In this document: one piece after another, positions 16,337-24,517 of the stretch
How positions within the stretch are numbered: the stretch's first letter is position 1
Layout: the number at the start of each line of letters is the position of its first letter
NCBI GenBank assembly: GCA_016722505.1
Contig: JADKJH010000002.1
Span: forward strand, 62,001-126,000
Origin: Holophagaceae bacterium
GTDB lineage: Bacteria > Acidobacteriota > Holophagae > Holophagales > Holophagaceae
Reading direction: 5' to 3'
DNA: 64,000 bases
The notes under the pieces: generated by a model
Databases searched by the model: none
Told to the model about the DNA's origin: nothing
Seen by the model: the letters and a program-made list of their open reading frames with translations, nothing else
Made by a program: the position numbers and the translations under genes

Positions 16337-17602
16337 TCAACCTTTCCTGCACGCGGCTGCCCGCTCAAGCAACAACTCCCGCTCACGGACATTGCGGGTA
16401 AGCCGGGCGGCATGCTCGAACTCGCCCTGCGCTTCGCCGAGGCGGCCGAGCTTGGCCAGAAGGTCGCCCCGCACGCTGGGGAGGAGGTGATAGTCCTTGA
16501 GCGCAGGTTCCAAACATAGAGCATCGGTGATCTCAAGGCCGGCGGCTGGCCCGAAGGCCATTCCGATTGCCACCGCCCTGTTCAATTCCACTACCGGGGA
16601 CGGTGTCAATCGGGCAAGGACATCATAAAGCGCCGCGATACGCACCCAATCGGTCCCGGCCGCATTCCGAGCCCGGGCATGGCAGGCCGCGATGGCCGCC
16701 TGCAATGCATACGGTCCGAGCGTGCCTCCCAATGCCTCGGCCCGTCTGAGGGCGGCGAGGCCACGGCGGATGAGGAGCTGGTCCCACTTCGCACGGTTTT
16801 GATCGAGCAGCAGGATGGGTTCCCCCGATGACCCGACCCGTGCGCGCAAACGCGAGGCCTGGAGCTCCATGAGCGCGGTTAGGCCGTGGACTTCGGGCTC
16901 CATCGGCGCGAGCCCGGCCAGGATGCGCCCCAGGCGCAGCGCCTCCTCGCAGAGCGCCGGCCGCGTCCAGTCCTCGCCTGCGGTCGCCGAATAACCTTCG
17001 TTGAAGATGAGATAGATCACCTCCAGCACCGAGGCAAGGCGGATGGCGAGTTCGGCCCCCCGGGGAACCTCGAAGGGGATCCGAGCCTCCGCAAGGGTCC
17101 GTTTGGCCCGGACGATCCGCTGGGCGACGGTGGGTTCGGGGACAAGGAAGGCCCGGGCGATCTCTTCGGTCGTCAGGCCACCGAGCAGGCGCAGGGTGAG
17201 CGCGATCCTCGCCTCAGCGGAAAGCGCCGGATGGCAGGAGATGAACACGAGCCGGAGCAGATCGTCGCCGATGGGATCGTCAAGGGCGATGTGGAATGCT
17301 TCCGTCGCCATCTCCTGCTCGGCCTCCAGTCCACGGCCAAACTCTTCGTGTTTGCGCTCCATCAGCCTGATGCGCCGCAGCCGGTCAATGGCACGGCGCT
17401 TCGCAGCGACCATGAGCCAAGCGCCCGGATTGTCCGGAACGCCCGATCCGGGCCATTGCTCCAGAGCGGCCACAAGAGCGTCTTGGGCGAACTCTTCAGC
17501 CAGGCTGATATCCCGCAGTATCCGCACGAGGCCCGCGATGAGCCGGGCCGACTCGATCCGCCAAACAGCCTCAATGGCGCGATGGGTTTCAGAGGTCGTC
17601 AT
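16337..17602 (-). CDS. ECF42-type RNA polymerase sigma factor (DUF6596)
   Basis: The product is about 421 aa. Residues 1-90 hold sigma region 2 (DISLAEEFAQDALVAALEQW, then GAWLMVAAKRRAIDRLRR). Residues 115-175 hold region 4 with the helix-turn-helix LTTEEIARAFLVPEPTVAQR. A long C-terminal extension of about 230 residues (FNEGYSATAGEDW, then TPR-like helices) marks the ECF42 group. ECF42 proteins have no anti-sigma factor; the extension is known to be needed for activity and the genes sit beside DGPF proteins, exactly as here with three of them. ATG 17600-17602 is chosen, but the ribosome site is weak and a GTG nine bases upstream is possible. Confidence 0.93.
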   Translation of the reverse strand: MTTSETHRAIEAVWRIESARLIAGLVRILRDISLAEEFAQDALVAALEQWPGSGVPDNPGAWLMVAAKRRAIDRLRRIRLMERKHEEFGRGLEAEQEMATEAFHIALDDPIGDDLLRLVFISCHPALSAEARIALTLRLLGGLTTEEIARAFLVPEPTVAQRIVRAKRTLAEARIPFEVPRGAELAIRLASVLEVIYLIFNEGYSATAGEDWTRPALCEEALRLGRILAGLAPMEPEVHGLTALMELQASRLRARVGSSGEPILLLDQNRAKWDQLLIRRGLAALRRAEALGGTLGPYALQAAIAACHARARNAAGTDWVRIAALYDVLARLTPSPVVELNRAVAIGMAFGPAAGLEITDALCLEPALKDYHLLPSVRGDLLAKLGRLGEAQGEFEHAARLTRNVRERELLLERAAACRKG

Positions 17603-17666
17603 GGTGATGATCACACCACCGTCAATCCGCCCCCGCAAGACGGTCGGCTGAGCAAAACAAAATCCA

Positions 17667-18026
17667 TCAACGTCCAGGGACCGGCAGATTGTGCTGGCGG
17701 AGGAAAGTCAGCTTGTCCCAGTAGCCACGCTGGAATACGATCTGCTCATCCAGGACTTGGAAGAATCCGCAGCCCCGGAGGCCCAGGGGGTCCCGCCATT
17801 CGAGGATCGCCCAGTCGCCGTCTTCGAAGATGTTCTCCACGATGCAAACCATCTTCGCTGAAGCAAAGCCGCCTGCGAACATGGCGCGGATGGCCTCCCG
17901 CCCTTCCACGGGTGATTCCGCCACTTGATGGTTGATGGCGTTTTCGGAATAGAACGAGGCAAGGGCGGATGCATCGGCCCTGTTGAACGCTTCTACCCAG
18001 GCTGTCACCAGCTCTTTAGGCCGCAT
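17667..18026 (-). CDS. SnoaL/NTF2-like fold protein
   Basis: The 119 aa product has the cone-fold pattern of SnoaL-like proteins: an N-terminal helix VTAWVEAFNRADASALASFY, then NHQVAESPVEGREAIRAMF, then three strands ending GYWDKLTFLRQHNLP. Family members are small polyketide cyclases, isomerases or binding proteins, and many sit in DGPF/ECF operons. The specific activity is unknown. It lies 64 bp upstream of the ECF42 gene and 42 bp downstream of arsR. Confidence 0.88.
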   Translation of the reverse strand: MRPKELVTAWVEAFNRADASALASFYSENAINHQVAESPVEGREAIRAMFAGGFASAKMVCIVENIFEDGDWAILEWRDPLGLRGCGFFQVLDEQIVFQRGYWDKLTFLRQHNLPVPGR

Positions 18027-18068
18027 GTGAAGGCTCCTGAATCAATGGGTCCAAAATCGGACAGGTGA

Positions 18069-18443
18069 TCAACGTTCCACAACCAGCCTCAATTTTTCGA
18101 GTGCAAGATCCCACTGCCGCGCGATTGCGTCGAGGGAATGCCGGGCCTCCTCCAGACGCCTCGCTTCAAATTCCCAAAGGCGTTCGCGCCCGACCTTGAT
18201 GTCGCGCACCAGACCCGCATCCGCGAGCACGTGGAGATGTTTCGTGACGGCCTGGCGGGAGATGTCTGTCCCCGCAGTGAGCTGGGTGATTGATACCGTG
18301 CCACCCGCGCACAGGATGGCGATGATGCGCAGGCGCGTCTCATCGCCCAGCGCCGCGAAGATGGGCGCGGAGTTCCGCAGCGGAGGAGTCTTCCGAGCTG
18401 AATTCACGGGGGATACGCTAGGCCGTGGCGACATGTTTTTCAA
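18069..18443 (-). CDS. ArsR family winged-helix transcriptional regulator
   Basis: The 124 aa product has the ArsR-type winged helix (about 25-105): IFAALGDETRLRIIAILC, then ITQLTAGTDISRQAVTKHLHVLADAGLV as recognition region, then a wing with GRERLWEF. It lacks the CVC-type metal motif, so it belongs to the class commonly paired with SRPBCC/AHSA1 proteins rather than to metal sensors. It overlaps the upstream SRPBCC gene by 26 bases, with a GGGAG site six bases before its ATG inside that gene. It probably autoregulates the unit through the palindrome at 18920-18939 (inference). Confidence 0.92.
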   Translation of the reverse strand: MKNMSPRPSVSPVNSARKTPPLRNSAPIFAALGDETRLRIIAILCAGGTVSITQLTAGTDISRQAVTKHLHVLADAGLVRDIKVGRERLWEFEARRLEEARHSLDAIARQWDLALEKLRLVVER

Positions 18444-18879
18444 TGTTCTTCATCTGTTGCTCCCACCCGCCGCTGTTCATGCGGAACGCTTCCAAACGCC
18501 GCGACAGCGGGATTTGGTCGAAACCGGATTCCACGACACGCAGTAGGGTGCCGCCATCGGCCGCTTTCAACTCGAACTCCACCAGGGTCGTCGGTTCTTG
18601 CGAATAGTCCACAGAAGGGTTGGCCGGGTAGGGATGCCAGCGCAGGGACAGCAGCCGCTCCTGCTCCATGCGTTCGATCACCATATCCAAGACGATGTGC
18701 TCATAGCCAGGAGAGGTGACGTGGCCCTGCACGCGGACGCCAGGCGCAAAAGTTTTGCCCGTGAGCGCAACGCCGAACCAGCCGCCGAATTCTTCGGCTT
18801 GCGAAAGCGCCCGCCAGACCCGTGAAGGCGGCGCCTTCAGCAGGATCTTCCGTTCAATGCGGTCAGTGGACATGTTCAT
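18418..18879 (-). CDS. SRPBCC (AHSA1-like) domain protein
   Basis: The 153 aa product has the helix-grip fold of the AHSA1/SRPBCC family: ILLKAPPSRVWRALSQAEEFGGWFG at the N terminus, HIVLDMVIERMEQERLLSLRW in the middle and a C-terminal helix GGWEQQMKNIEKHV. Such proteins bind hydrophobic ligands and are typically encoded next to an ArsR regulator. The start at 18879 follows GGAGG by six bases. It is the first gene of the arsR unit, reversing the common arsR-first order. Confidence 0.92.
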   Translation of the reverse strand: MNMSTDRIERKILLKAPPSRVWRALSQAEEFGGWFGVALTGKTFAPGVRVQGHVTSPGYEHIVLDMVIERMEQERLLSLRWHPYPANPSVDYSQEPTTLVEFELKAADGGTLLRVVESGFDQIPLSRRLEAFRMNSGGWEQQMKNIEKHVATA

Positions 18880-18891
18880 ATGCTACCTCCT

Positions 18892-18939
18892 GGTTGCATA
18901 TTAATCCGCCAGCAACTTGATGCAACCTTTTTGTTGCAT
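18892..18939 (-). promoter_or_regulatory. Promoter with overlapping palindromic operator for the SRPBCC-arsR unit
   Basis: On the minus strand TTGCAT (18920-18925) and TAATAT (18898-18903) are spaced 16 bp, a plausible sigma-70 promoter ending about 20 bp before the start codon. The -35 hexamer lies inside a perfect 7 bp inverted repeat, ATGCAAC-6-GTTGCAT (18920-18939). A third half site, GGTTGCAT (18892-18899), overlaps the -10. Binding there would block RNA polymerase, as expected for ArsR-type repression. The sites are seen directly; the regulator assignment is inference. Confidence 0.6.
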
Positions 18940-19041
18940 GTTTTTCCCGGCCGGGTGGAAGGACTATGTATTCCTGAAGGCCTTTTCCAGCAATGCGATA
19001 TCCAGCTTCCGCACCCACGCGTCCGGCAAGGGCCTGTCAGC

Positions 19042-19467
19042 CTATGCCTTCCCGCTGATCTCGGAACGCAGGCGCTCTTCCTGCTGCCGAAGCTCGGGTG
19101 TGAACTCCGCGCCAAAATCCTCCGCTTCGTAGAGCCTGCGGATCTCGATCTCGGACTCCGCCCCGGTGGGATTGGGGCAGCGCTTGACCCACTCCACCGC
19201 TTCTTCCATGGACCGGACCTGCCAGAGCCAGAAGCCCGCGACCAGCTCCTTCGTCTCGGCGAAAGGGCCGTCAAGCACGGTCCGTTCCCGACCGGAGAAC
19301 CGCACCCGCGCGCCCCTGGAACTCGGGTGGAGTCCCTCGCCATCCAGCATCACCCCGGCCTTCACCAGTTCCTCATTGAATCGCATCATCTCGGCCAGCA
19401 TGTTCTCGTCCGGGAGCACACCGGCTTCGGTATCTCGGGTCGCTTTGATCAGGATCATGACTCGCAT
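19042..19467 (-). CDS. YCII-related DGPF domain protein (2 of 3)
   Basis: The product is 141 aa from ATG 19467, seven bases after GGAGG. It opens MRVMILIKATRDTEAG and has TVLDGPFAETKELVAGFW, the DGPF signature. The C-terminal tail after residue 115 (EFTPELRQQEERLRSEISG) is longer than in the other two copies. Function is unknown; genomic association with ECF42 sigma factors is the best clue. It lies between another DGPF gene and the SRPBCC-arsR unit. Confidence 0.92.
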   Translation of the reverse strand: MRVMILIKATRDTEAGVLPDENMLAEMMRFNEELVKAGVMLDGEGLHPSSRGARVRFSGRERTVLDGPFAETKELVAGFWLWQVRSMEEAVEWVKRCPNPTGAESEIEIRRLYEAEDFGAEFTPELRQQEERLRSEISGKA

Positions 19468-19567
19468 GGTCTTTCCTCCAAGGGTGAAGTGGGTATATGG
19501 AAACATAAGACGCGGTGTCCGGGCTTTGCCCGGGAACCATGTGAGGAGCACGTTGCATGCGGGAGGG

Positions 19568-19906
19568 CTATCCCTCGAACATCTGGCGGATTTCGCTTTC
19601 TCCGTCCCCCGCCACGCGCAGAAAGCGCTTGGTGAGTTCGATCGCTTCTTCTTTGGACTTCGCCTGGAGGATCGCGTATCCCTCCACCACGCCCTTCGGT
19701 TCCTTGAAGGGTCCGTTCTCTACGGCGAATGTTCCTCCCGAAAAGCGGATGCGCGCGCCATGGGCGCTGGGCAGGCAGCCGCCCGTGGCCACCAGCGCGC
19801 CAGAGCGCTTCATGTCCTCGGTCAGCTTCATCATCCCGGCCATGGCCTGTTCAGCGGGTGGAACGCCTTCAGGCCTGCTGGGCTTGTATAGGCAAAAGAA
19901 CTGCAT
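19568..19906 (-). CDS. YCII-related DGPF domain protein (3 of 3)
   Basis: The product is 112 aa from ATG 19906, seven bases after GGAGG. It opens MQFFCLYKPSRPEG. Its signature is degenerate, VENGPFKEPKGVVEGYA, with Asn in place of the Asp of DGPF. Otherwise the length and the order of strands match the family. It is the most upstream gene of the stress block. Confidence 0.9.
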   Translation of the reverse strand: MQFFCLYKPSRPEGVPPAEQAMAGMMKLTEDMKRSGALVATGGCLPSAHGARIRFSGGTFAVENGPFKEPKGVVEGYAILQAKSKEEAIELTKRFLRVAGDGESEIRQMFEG

Positions 19907-20017
19907 GGCGACGCCTCCATGAGGTTGTGAATTGCCCCGGATCGGGGTTCTACTCATGCGTCGAGCGAGAGGCGGCGGAATCGACGGGTCTCGAAAAAAG
20001 AATTTTGGAAGAGAAAA

Positions 20018-20758
20018 CTACTCCAGATCGAAGGTGATGGTCACGTTGCCGCGGACGCTCAGGGTCCCGGGCGCCAAAGGGCCTTCCTGGCTTGAATTGG
20101 AGTTTCCCGAGAACTGGGAAACATTCTGGGACATGTTCTGGTAGCCGCGGCCCCACCAGCCGCCGTAGCTGGACCACCAGCCGCCCGAGCCTTCCTGGAT
20201 GGATCTGGGCTTGCCGACTTTCTGGCCCAGGGCGCCCGCCAGCGCGATGGCCTTTTCCTTGGCGGCTTTCATGGCCAGGGCGCGCGCTTCGTCCCGGTAC
20301 TTCCGCAACTCGCTGGTGCGGAAATCAATGCCGTGGATGTATTCGACGCCGGCCTGGAGCATCGCCGTCAGCAGCGTCTCGAACCTGGAAACGTCCCGGA
20401 GCGTGATGACGATGGTGGTGCGTTGGATGTACTCCACAAAAGTCCGTCGATGGCCCGTGAATTCGTAATCCGGGGCGAGGTTCAGGTAGTCCGTGCGGAT
20501 GTCCTTGCTGGCGATGCCCGATGCCAGCGCCGCCGCCAAAACTTCCTTCATGCGCAGATCATTTAGCCGCTTCACCTCGGGGAGTTCCTTATGGCGCGTC
20601 TCCACCCCCAGCGTCAGAACCACCTCGTCCGGCGCCACCTTCATCTCCGCATCACCGGAAACCGTGATGGTGCGGGGGGCGGGGTCTTCCAGCGCCATCA
20701 TAGGCGCCGAAGCAGACATGGAACCAAAGAGAAAAGCCGATATTAGAAAGCGGTTCAT
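20018..20758 (-). CDS. SIMPL domain (DUF541/YggE-like) periplasmic protein
   Basis: The 246 aa product has a signal peptide (residues 1-22, ending around ASAPMMA). TITVSGDAEMKVAPDEVVLTLGV is the hallmark start of the SIMPL/YggE domain, followed by LNLAPDYEF and IHGIDFRTSELRKYRDEARALAM. YggE-like proteins are periplasmic and linked to oxidative stress tolerance; the molecular activity is unknown. An insert rich in Trp, Gly and Ser (about 190-220) precedes the last strand (GTLSVRGNVTITFDL). It is monocistronic on the minus strand. Confidence 0.92.
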   Translation of the reverse strand: MNRFLISAFLFGSMSASAPMMALEDPAPRTITVSGDAEMKVAPDEVVLTLGVETRHKELPEVKRLNDLRMKEVLAAALASGIASKDIRTDYLNLAPDYEFTGHRRTFVEYIQRTTIVITLRDVSRFETLLTAMLQAGVEYIHGIDFRTSELRKYRDEARALAMKAAKEKAIALAGALGQKVGKPRSIQEGSGGWWSSYGGWWGRGYQNMSQNVSQFSGNSNSSQEGPLAPGTLSVRGNVTITFDLE

Positions 20759-20797
20759 AAACCCTCCTGGGGATTGCTAAGGAAGAGTACTCCGTGT

Positions 20798-21103
20798 CTA
20801 AATCGCACGCACATGCTCACCAAGCGCGTCAAGGACCCCACCCTGCTGCTCGTTGCGCCACTGCAATGGAAGCAGCCACTCCTCTCGGTCATCAAGTGAG
20901 ATGTAAAACGACATGCCATCCTCATGGGGAAGGAAAGAGTGTCCAAGAAAGGTCCACTCTTCTCCTACCAGATGCCGAAAATAATCGAAGTCAGTGAACT
21001 CTTTTACGACGCGATACCTGCGGCCTGGAATAAGGAACTGAAACGCCGTGCCATGTTGAGCCGTCTTGCCGCTCCAGAATCCTGCGGGTTGTGGACCGTT
21101 CAT
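20798..21103 (-). CDS. DUF3601 domain protein
   Basis: The product is about 101 aa from ATG 21103, which follows a GGGAG site by nine bases; a TTG start at 21178 would add 25 residues. The core GRRYRVVKEFTDFDY, then GEEWTFLGHSFLPHEDGMSF, matches the DUF3601 pattern (aromatic-rich, with FLPxEDG). The function of the family is unknown. No signal peptide, so presumably cytoplasmic. The start choice is uncertain. Confidence 0.75.
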   Translation of the reverse strand: MNGPQPAGFWSGKTAQHGTAFQFLIPGRRYRVVKEFTDFDYFRHLVGEEWTFLGHSFLPHEDGMSFYISLDDREEWLLPLQWRNEQQGGVLDALGEHVRAI

Positions 21104-21211
21104 ATCTTTGATCTCCCTTACAGAAAAAGGTGGTCGGTCCAGCAGCGGGCCCAGGAACGAATTGAGTGATGGGAGCAACCTCTTCGAGGGCCAATCGTTG
21201 GCATACCAAGC

Positions 21212-21685
21212 TTACTGAAGCTGCCACCCCTTATCGGTCCGGGAAAAAGTGAACATCCCATCCACAATGAAGTGGCCGCCCTTGTCGAAAGTATGCCGGT
21301 GCAGATCTTCGGCGGAGGTGAGGAATCCACTCGACACACGACCATAACTCTTGGCGCGCTTGCCAGCCTTCAAATCGTCCAACACACGCAGGTAGGACAT
21401 GGTGTATTCGTAGTTCACCTGAACGATGGCCACTGCGATACCAGGGCCCCTGGGCACTATAGTCCTGAACTTCAAGCCTGCGATTCTCTGGTAGGGATGG
21501 CAAGGAAAGTAGTCCTGGGCTGCCGCACCAGGGCCTGGCGCCGTTCCATACAGCAGCGCCTTCTCGATCTGCGACATCGCCTCATGGCGGCCCGGTGCGT
21601 TCCAGCTGGAGCAGGCAGTCATCGCCAAAATCCCGGCGATCAGCGGAAGCAAGAGATGCCGATGCAAGGATGGCCGTGGATTCAT
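21212..21685 (-). CDS. Putative lipoprotein of unknown function
   Basis: The 157 aa product has an N-terminal signal (residues 8-24) ending in LAMTACSS. Cys25 is a plausible lipidation site, although Met at -3 is not optimal. The mature part contains VQVNYEYTMSYLRVLDDLKAG and ends in DGMFTFSRTDKGWQLQ, a strand pattern seen in small NTF2-like or DUF4440-type domains, but no family could be assigned. It lies upstream of the DUF3601 gene on the same strand (gap about 108 bp). Confidence 0.8.
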   Translation of the reverse strand: MNPRPSLHRHLLLPLIAGILAMTACSSWNAPGRHEAMSQIEKALLYGTAPGPGAAAQDYFPCHPYQRIAGLKFRTIVPRGPGIAVAIVQVNYEYTMSYLRVLDDLKAGKRAKSYGRVSSGFLTSAEDLHRHTFDKGGHFIVDGMFTFSRTDKGWQLQ

Positions 21686-21872
21686 AAACGGATTCTAATG
21701 CACTGGCCTAAATTCACTCTTGAAATGGAGCGGATGCGAAACATGCTTTAGAGCGTGTTTTATCGTGTAGGAAATGGCTTACCGCAAAAACGCCAGATAT
21801 CCCTTTATCTCGCTTATCGGCATCAAGTGTCCAAATCAAAAAAGAGGATCCTAGGGGAAACTCAACCAAATA

Positions 21873-21902
21873 CCGGGGACGTTCCCCTCTCACTCACCCC
21901 GG
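21873..21902. repeat. REP-like palindrome at the end of the VOC gene
   Basis: GGGGA-CGT-TCCCC (21875-21887) forms a tight hairpin, nested inside CCGGGG (21873-21878) and CCCCGG (21897-21902). GGGGACGTTCCCC-type words are familiar from REP-like intergenic elements. Only one copy occurs in this window, so repetition in the genome cannot be judged. It overlaps the 3' end of the VOC gene and could simply be its terminator. The rest of 21686-21872 is AT-richer and holds nothing recognised. Confidence 0.4.
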
Positions 21903-22687
21903 AATATCGAAATAAATCCCCCGCTCCCATCATCAATCACGGCGAACCTTCCGATGTTGGGGATGTCCGTAGGCGGCACGCAGCCTTCACCTCCGCAGGC
22001 TTCGACGCGGGCGTAGGTTTCGTCTACGTCAGCTACTAGAACGTAGGGCATCCAGTGGGCGGGCATGTCGGCGGGCCATTCGGGGCCGTTCATGGGCATG
22101 AGGCCGGCTACTTGATCTCCGTGGTTGTGGAAGAGCGTGTACGTGCCTGCAGGCCCCATGTCCATGCCTGATGTGGTCCATCCGAACAACGCGGTGTAGA
22201 AGGCGATGCAGGCCTCGTCTTCGCGGGTGGTGCACTCGAACCAGCAGAAAGTGCCGGGGCCGGTGGGCGCGGGCTTGGCGGTGTCAATGGGCGGCAGCGC
22301 TTCGAACATCGCCAGCAGGGCGCCACCGGGATCGGCGAAGACCGCGAAGCGTCCCACATTGGCGATGGCTGTGGGCGCCATGAAGGCCTTGCCGCCTAAA
22401 GCCTGCATCTTCGCGAAACTCGCGTCGAGGTCCTGGACCCACACATAGGAAAGCCAGTGGCTTTGGCTGCCTGTGGTGTCGGGGCTGTCGGGAATCTGCA
22501 TGAGGCTGGCGATGTCCTGGCCCGCGTTTTTGATCACCGCGAAGGGGCCCCATTGGCCCATGTCTTTGCGCGTGGATTCCCATTCGAAGAGCTTCGTGTA
22601 GAAGGCTTCAGCAGCGGCGATATCCGTGGTGTTGAGTTGCTGCCAGCAGAATGAACCGAATCCGGTGGGCATGGGTCGCGTGGCCAA
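21890..22687 (-). CDS. VOC family (glyoxalase/bleomycin-resistance fold) protein with two domains
   Basis: The 265 aa product consists of two tandem vicinal-oxygen-chelate domains. Each opens with a GSFCWQQL/GTFCWFEC strand, then AEAFYTKLFEW or CIAFYTALFGW, and ends NVGRFAVFADPGGA or NIGRFAVIDDGSGG. The layout matches the CFP32-like hydroxylase/glyoxalase branch. The usual metal ligands are not obvious, so ligand binding without catalysis is possible. It is monocistronic. Confidence 0.9.
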   Translation of the reverse strand: MATRPMPTGFGSFCWQQLNTTDIAAAEAFYTKLFEWESTRKDMGQWGPFAVIKNAGQDIASLMQIPDSPDTTGSQSHWLSYVWVQDLDASFAKMQALGGKAFMAPTAIANVGRFAVFADPGGALLAMFEALPPIDTAKPAPTGPGTFCWFECTTREDEACIAFYTALFGWTTSGMDMGPAGTYTLFHNHGDQVAGLMPMNGPEWPADMPAHWMPYVLVADVDETYARVEACGGEGCVPPTDIPNIGRFAVIDDGSGGFISIFRGE

Positions 22688-22756
22688 GGGAGCCTCCGAT
22701 AGTGGCGATGTTTAGGTGGTGAATGATACAGCCTTGGCCCATGCGCTAATGCGGCA

Positions 22757-24517
22757 TCAGCCCTTCTCGATCTCCTGGTTTACGAAACTATCCAGGAGGG
22801 CGTAGGCGGATTCCACAGCCGTGAGCGCATCGGCCACCAGGTGGCCTTCGCCAGCCTCTGCATGGGCTTCCAAGATTCCCGCGGCATCAGCCAAAGGCCG
22901 GGCTCCCACCATGCCGCTGGAGCCCTTGATCCGGTGCGCCAATCTCGCAACCTGCTCCAGGTTGCCCCGGTCCTCGGCCGGCCGCAGGCCAGCGACATCA
23001 GGCCGGGTGGTGTCCCGGAAATCGCATAGGATTTCCAAGGTCATGGCCCGGTCGCCTTGGGAATATCCCGCCAAAAAGGCCAGGTCCACAGGAGGCGCTA
23101 CCAGAAATTCTTCCGCGTCCAGACCAGGCCCTGCTCCGGGTACATGGGTCCGCCGGGTCATCAGTGAAGCCGCGGCCGGGAGCCACTGGCGCAGCTTTGT
23201 GTCGAGCCCGGGGATGCTGACAGGCTTGATGATGCAATCGTCCATGCCCGCCCCAAGGCAACGCTCCAATTCGCCCTCCAGAGCATTCGCGGTGAGAGCA
23301 AGGACCGGAATGCGGGTCCTGCCATCAAGTGCTTCAGCGCGGCGGATCTCTGTGGCGAGCTGGTAGCCATCCATTCGCGGCATGTGGATGTCCGTGAGCA
23401 GCAGGCCATAGCGCCCCTCCTTCCAGACATCCAAGGCCGCCTGCCCATCCTCGGCGGTGTCAACCTGGTAGCCCGCCAACTGAAGCTGCCGCGTCAACAC
23501 GAGGCGGTTGGTGGGGTGATCTTCCGCCAGCAGTATCAAACAGCCTGCAGCCAGTGCCGCCTCCCGGCTGGGCGGTTCCACGGGCTCCCAGGCGGCCCCC
23601 TGGGCGGTGCTGCTCAAGGCGGCGGGGTCCGCCAGAGGGAAGGCCGCGATAAAGGACATGGTGGTGCCCTTCCCTTCCTCGCTGTCCATGATGATGCGTC
23701 CACCCATCATCTGGGCCAGGCGCAGGCAGATGGAGAGCCCCAATCCCGTGCCGCCGAAACGGCGAGTGGTGGTGGATTCTGCCTGGACAAATGGTTGGAA
23801 AAGCCGCTTCTGGTTTTCCGCCGAGACGCCAATCCCCGTGTCCCAGACACGGAAAGCGAGGGTCTGGGATTCCTCATCGGAGTCCAGGAGTTCGACACGA
23901 AGGCCAACGGTGCCTTCGTGGGTGAACTTCAGGGCATTGCTGAAGAAGTTGGCCAGGATTTCCCGGAACCTCACCGGATCCGCCACATGGGCCTTGGCGA
24001 TTTTGGGCGTGATCTCGCAGGTCATGCGGAGTTTTTTGCTGAAAGCCGCTCCAGAATAGGTGGCGAATTCCTCTTCCACGATGCGCCGCAAGGACACCAC
24101 CTGCGGTTCCAATTCCAGTTTTCCCGCTTCGATCTTGGAGAAATCCAGGATGCCGCCAATGATCCCCAGCAACACCCTGGCCGAGGACTGGATCGTGCCC
24201 AAGGCGTTGCGCTGGTCTGCATCCAGCTTGCTGTGGGAAAGGATCTCCACCATCCCCAGCATGCCGATCATGGGGGTGCGCAATTCATGGGTCATGGTGG
24301 CCAGGAAGTCCGACTTGGCCTGGTTGGCCGCCTGGGCCTCCTCCGCGCGGACGCGGAGCGACAAATCCGACATGGCGCCGACCATGCCGGTAACCTTGCC
24401 CCCGTCATCCCGCACGACATACCCACGGTCAAGCACCTGGGTATAGGTGCCATCAAACTGGAGGAAACGATACTCGTCGGACCATACCGATCTACCTCCA
24501 TTGACGGTGTCCTGGAT
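22757..24517 (-). pseudogene. Hybrid histidine kinase, C-terminal part (kinase, receiver, Hpt), downstream of a frameshift
   Basis: This is the second half of one gene that began at 28677. It resumes in the new frame with a PAS tail (SVWSDEYRFLQFDGTY), then the dimerisation helix FLATMTHELRTPMIG with phospho-acceptor His. Next are an HATPase domain (ILANFFSNALKFTHEG, VWDTGIGVS, FGGTGLGLSI), a receiver domain (LLAEDHPTNR, LLLTDIHMPRMDG, ALTANAL) and a C-terminal Hpt domain (VARLAHRIKGSSGMVG). All phosphorelay residues are present. Only a one-base deletion near 24517-24519 separates it from the sensor half; adding one base gives a protein of about 1973 aa. Sequence error and recent mutation are both possible. 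Confidence 0.85.
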
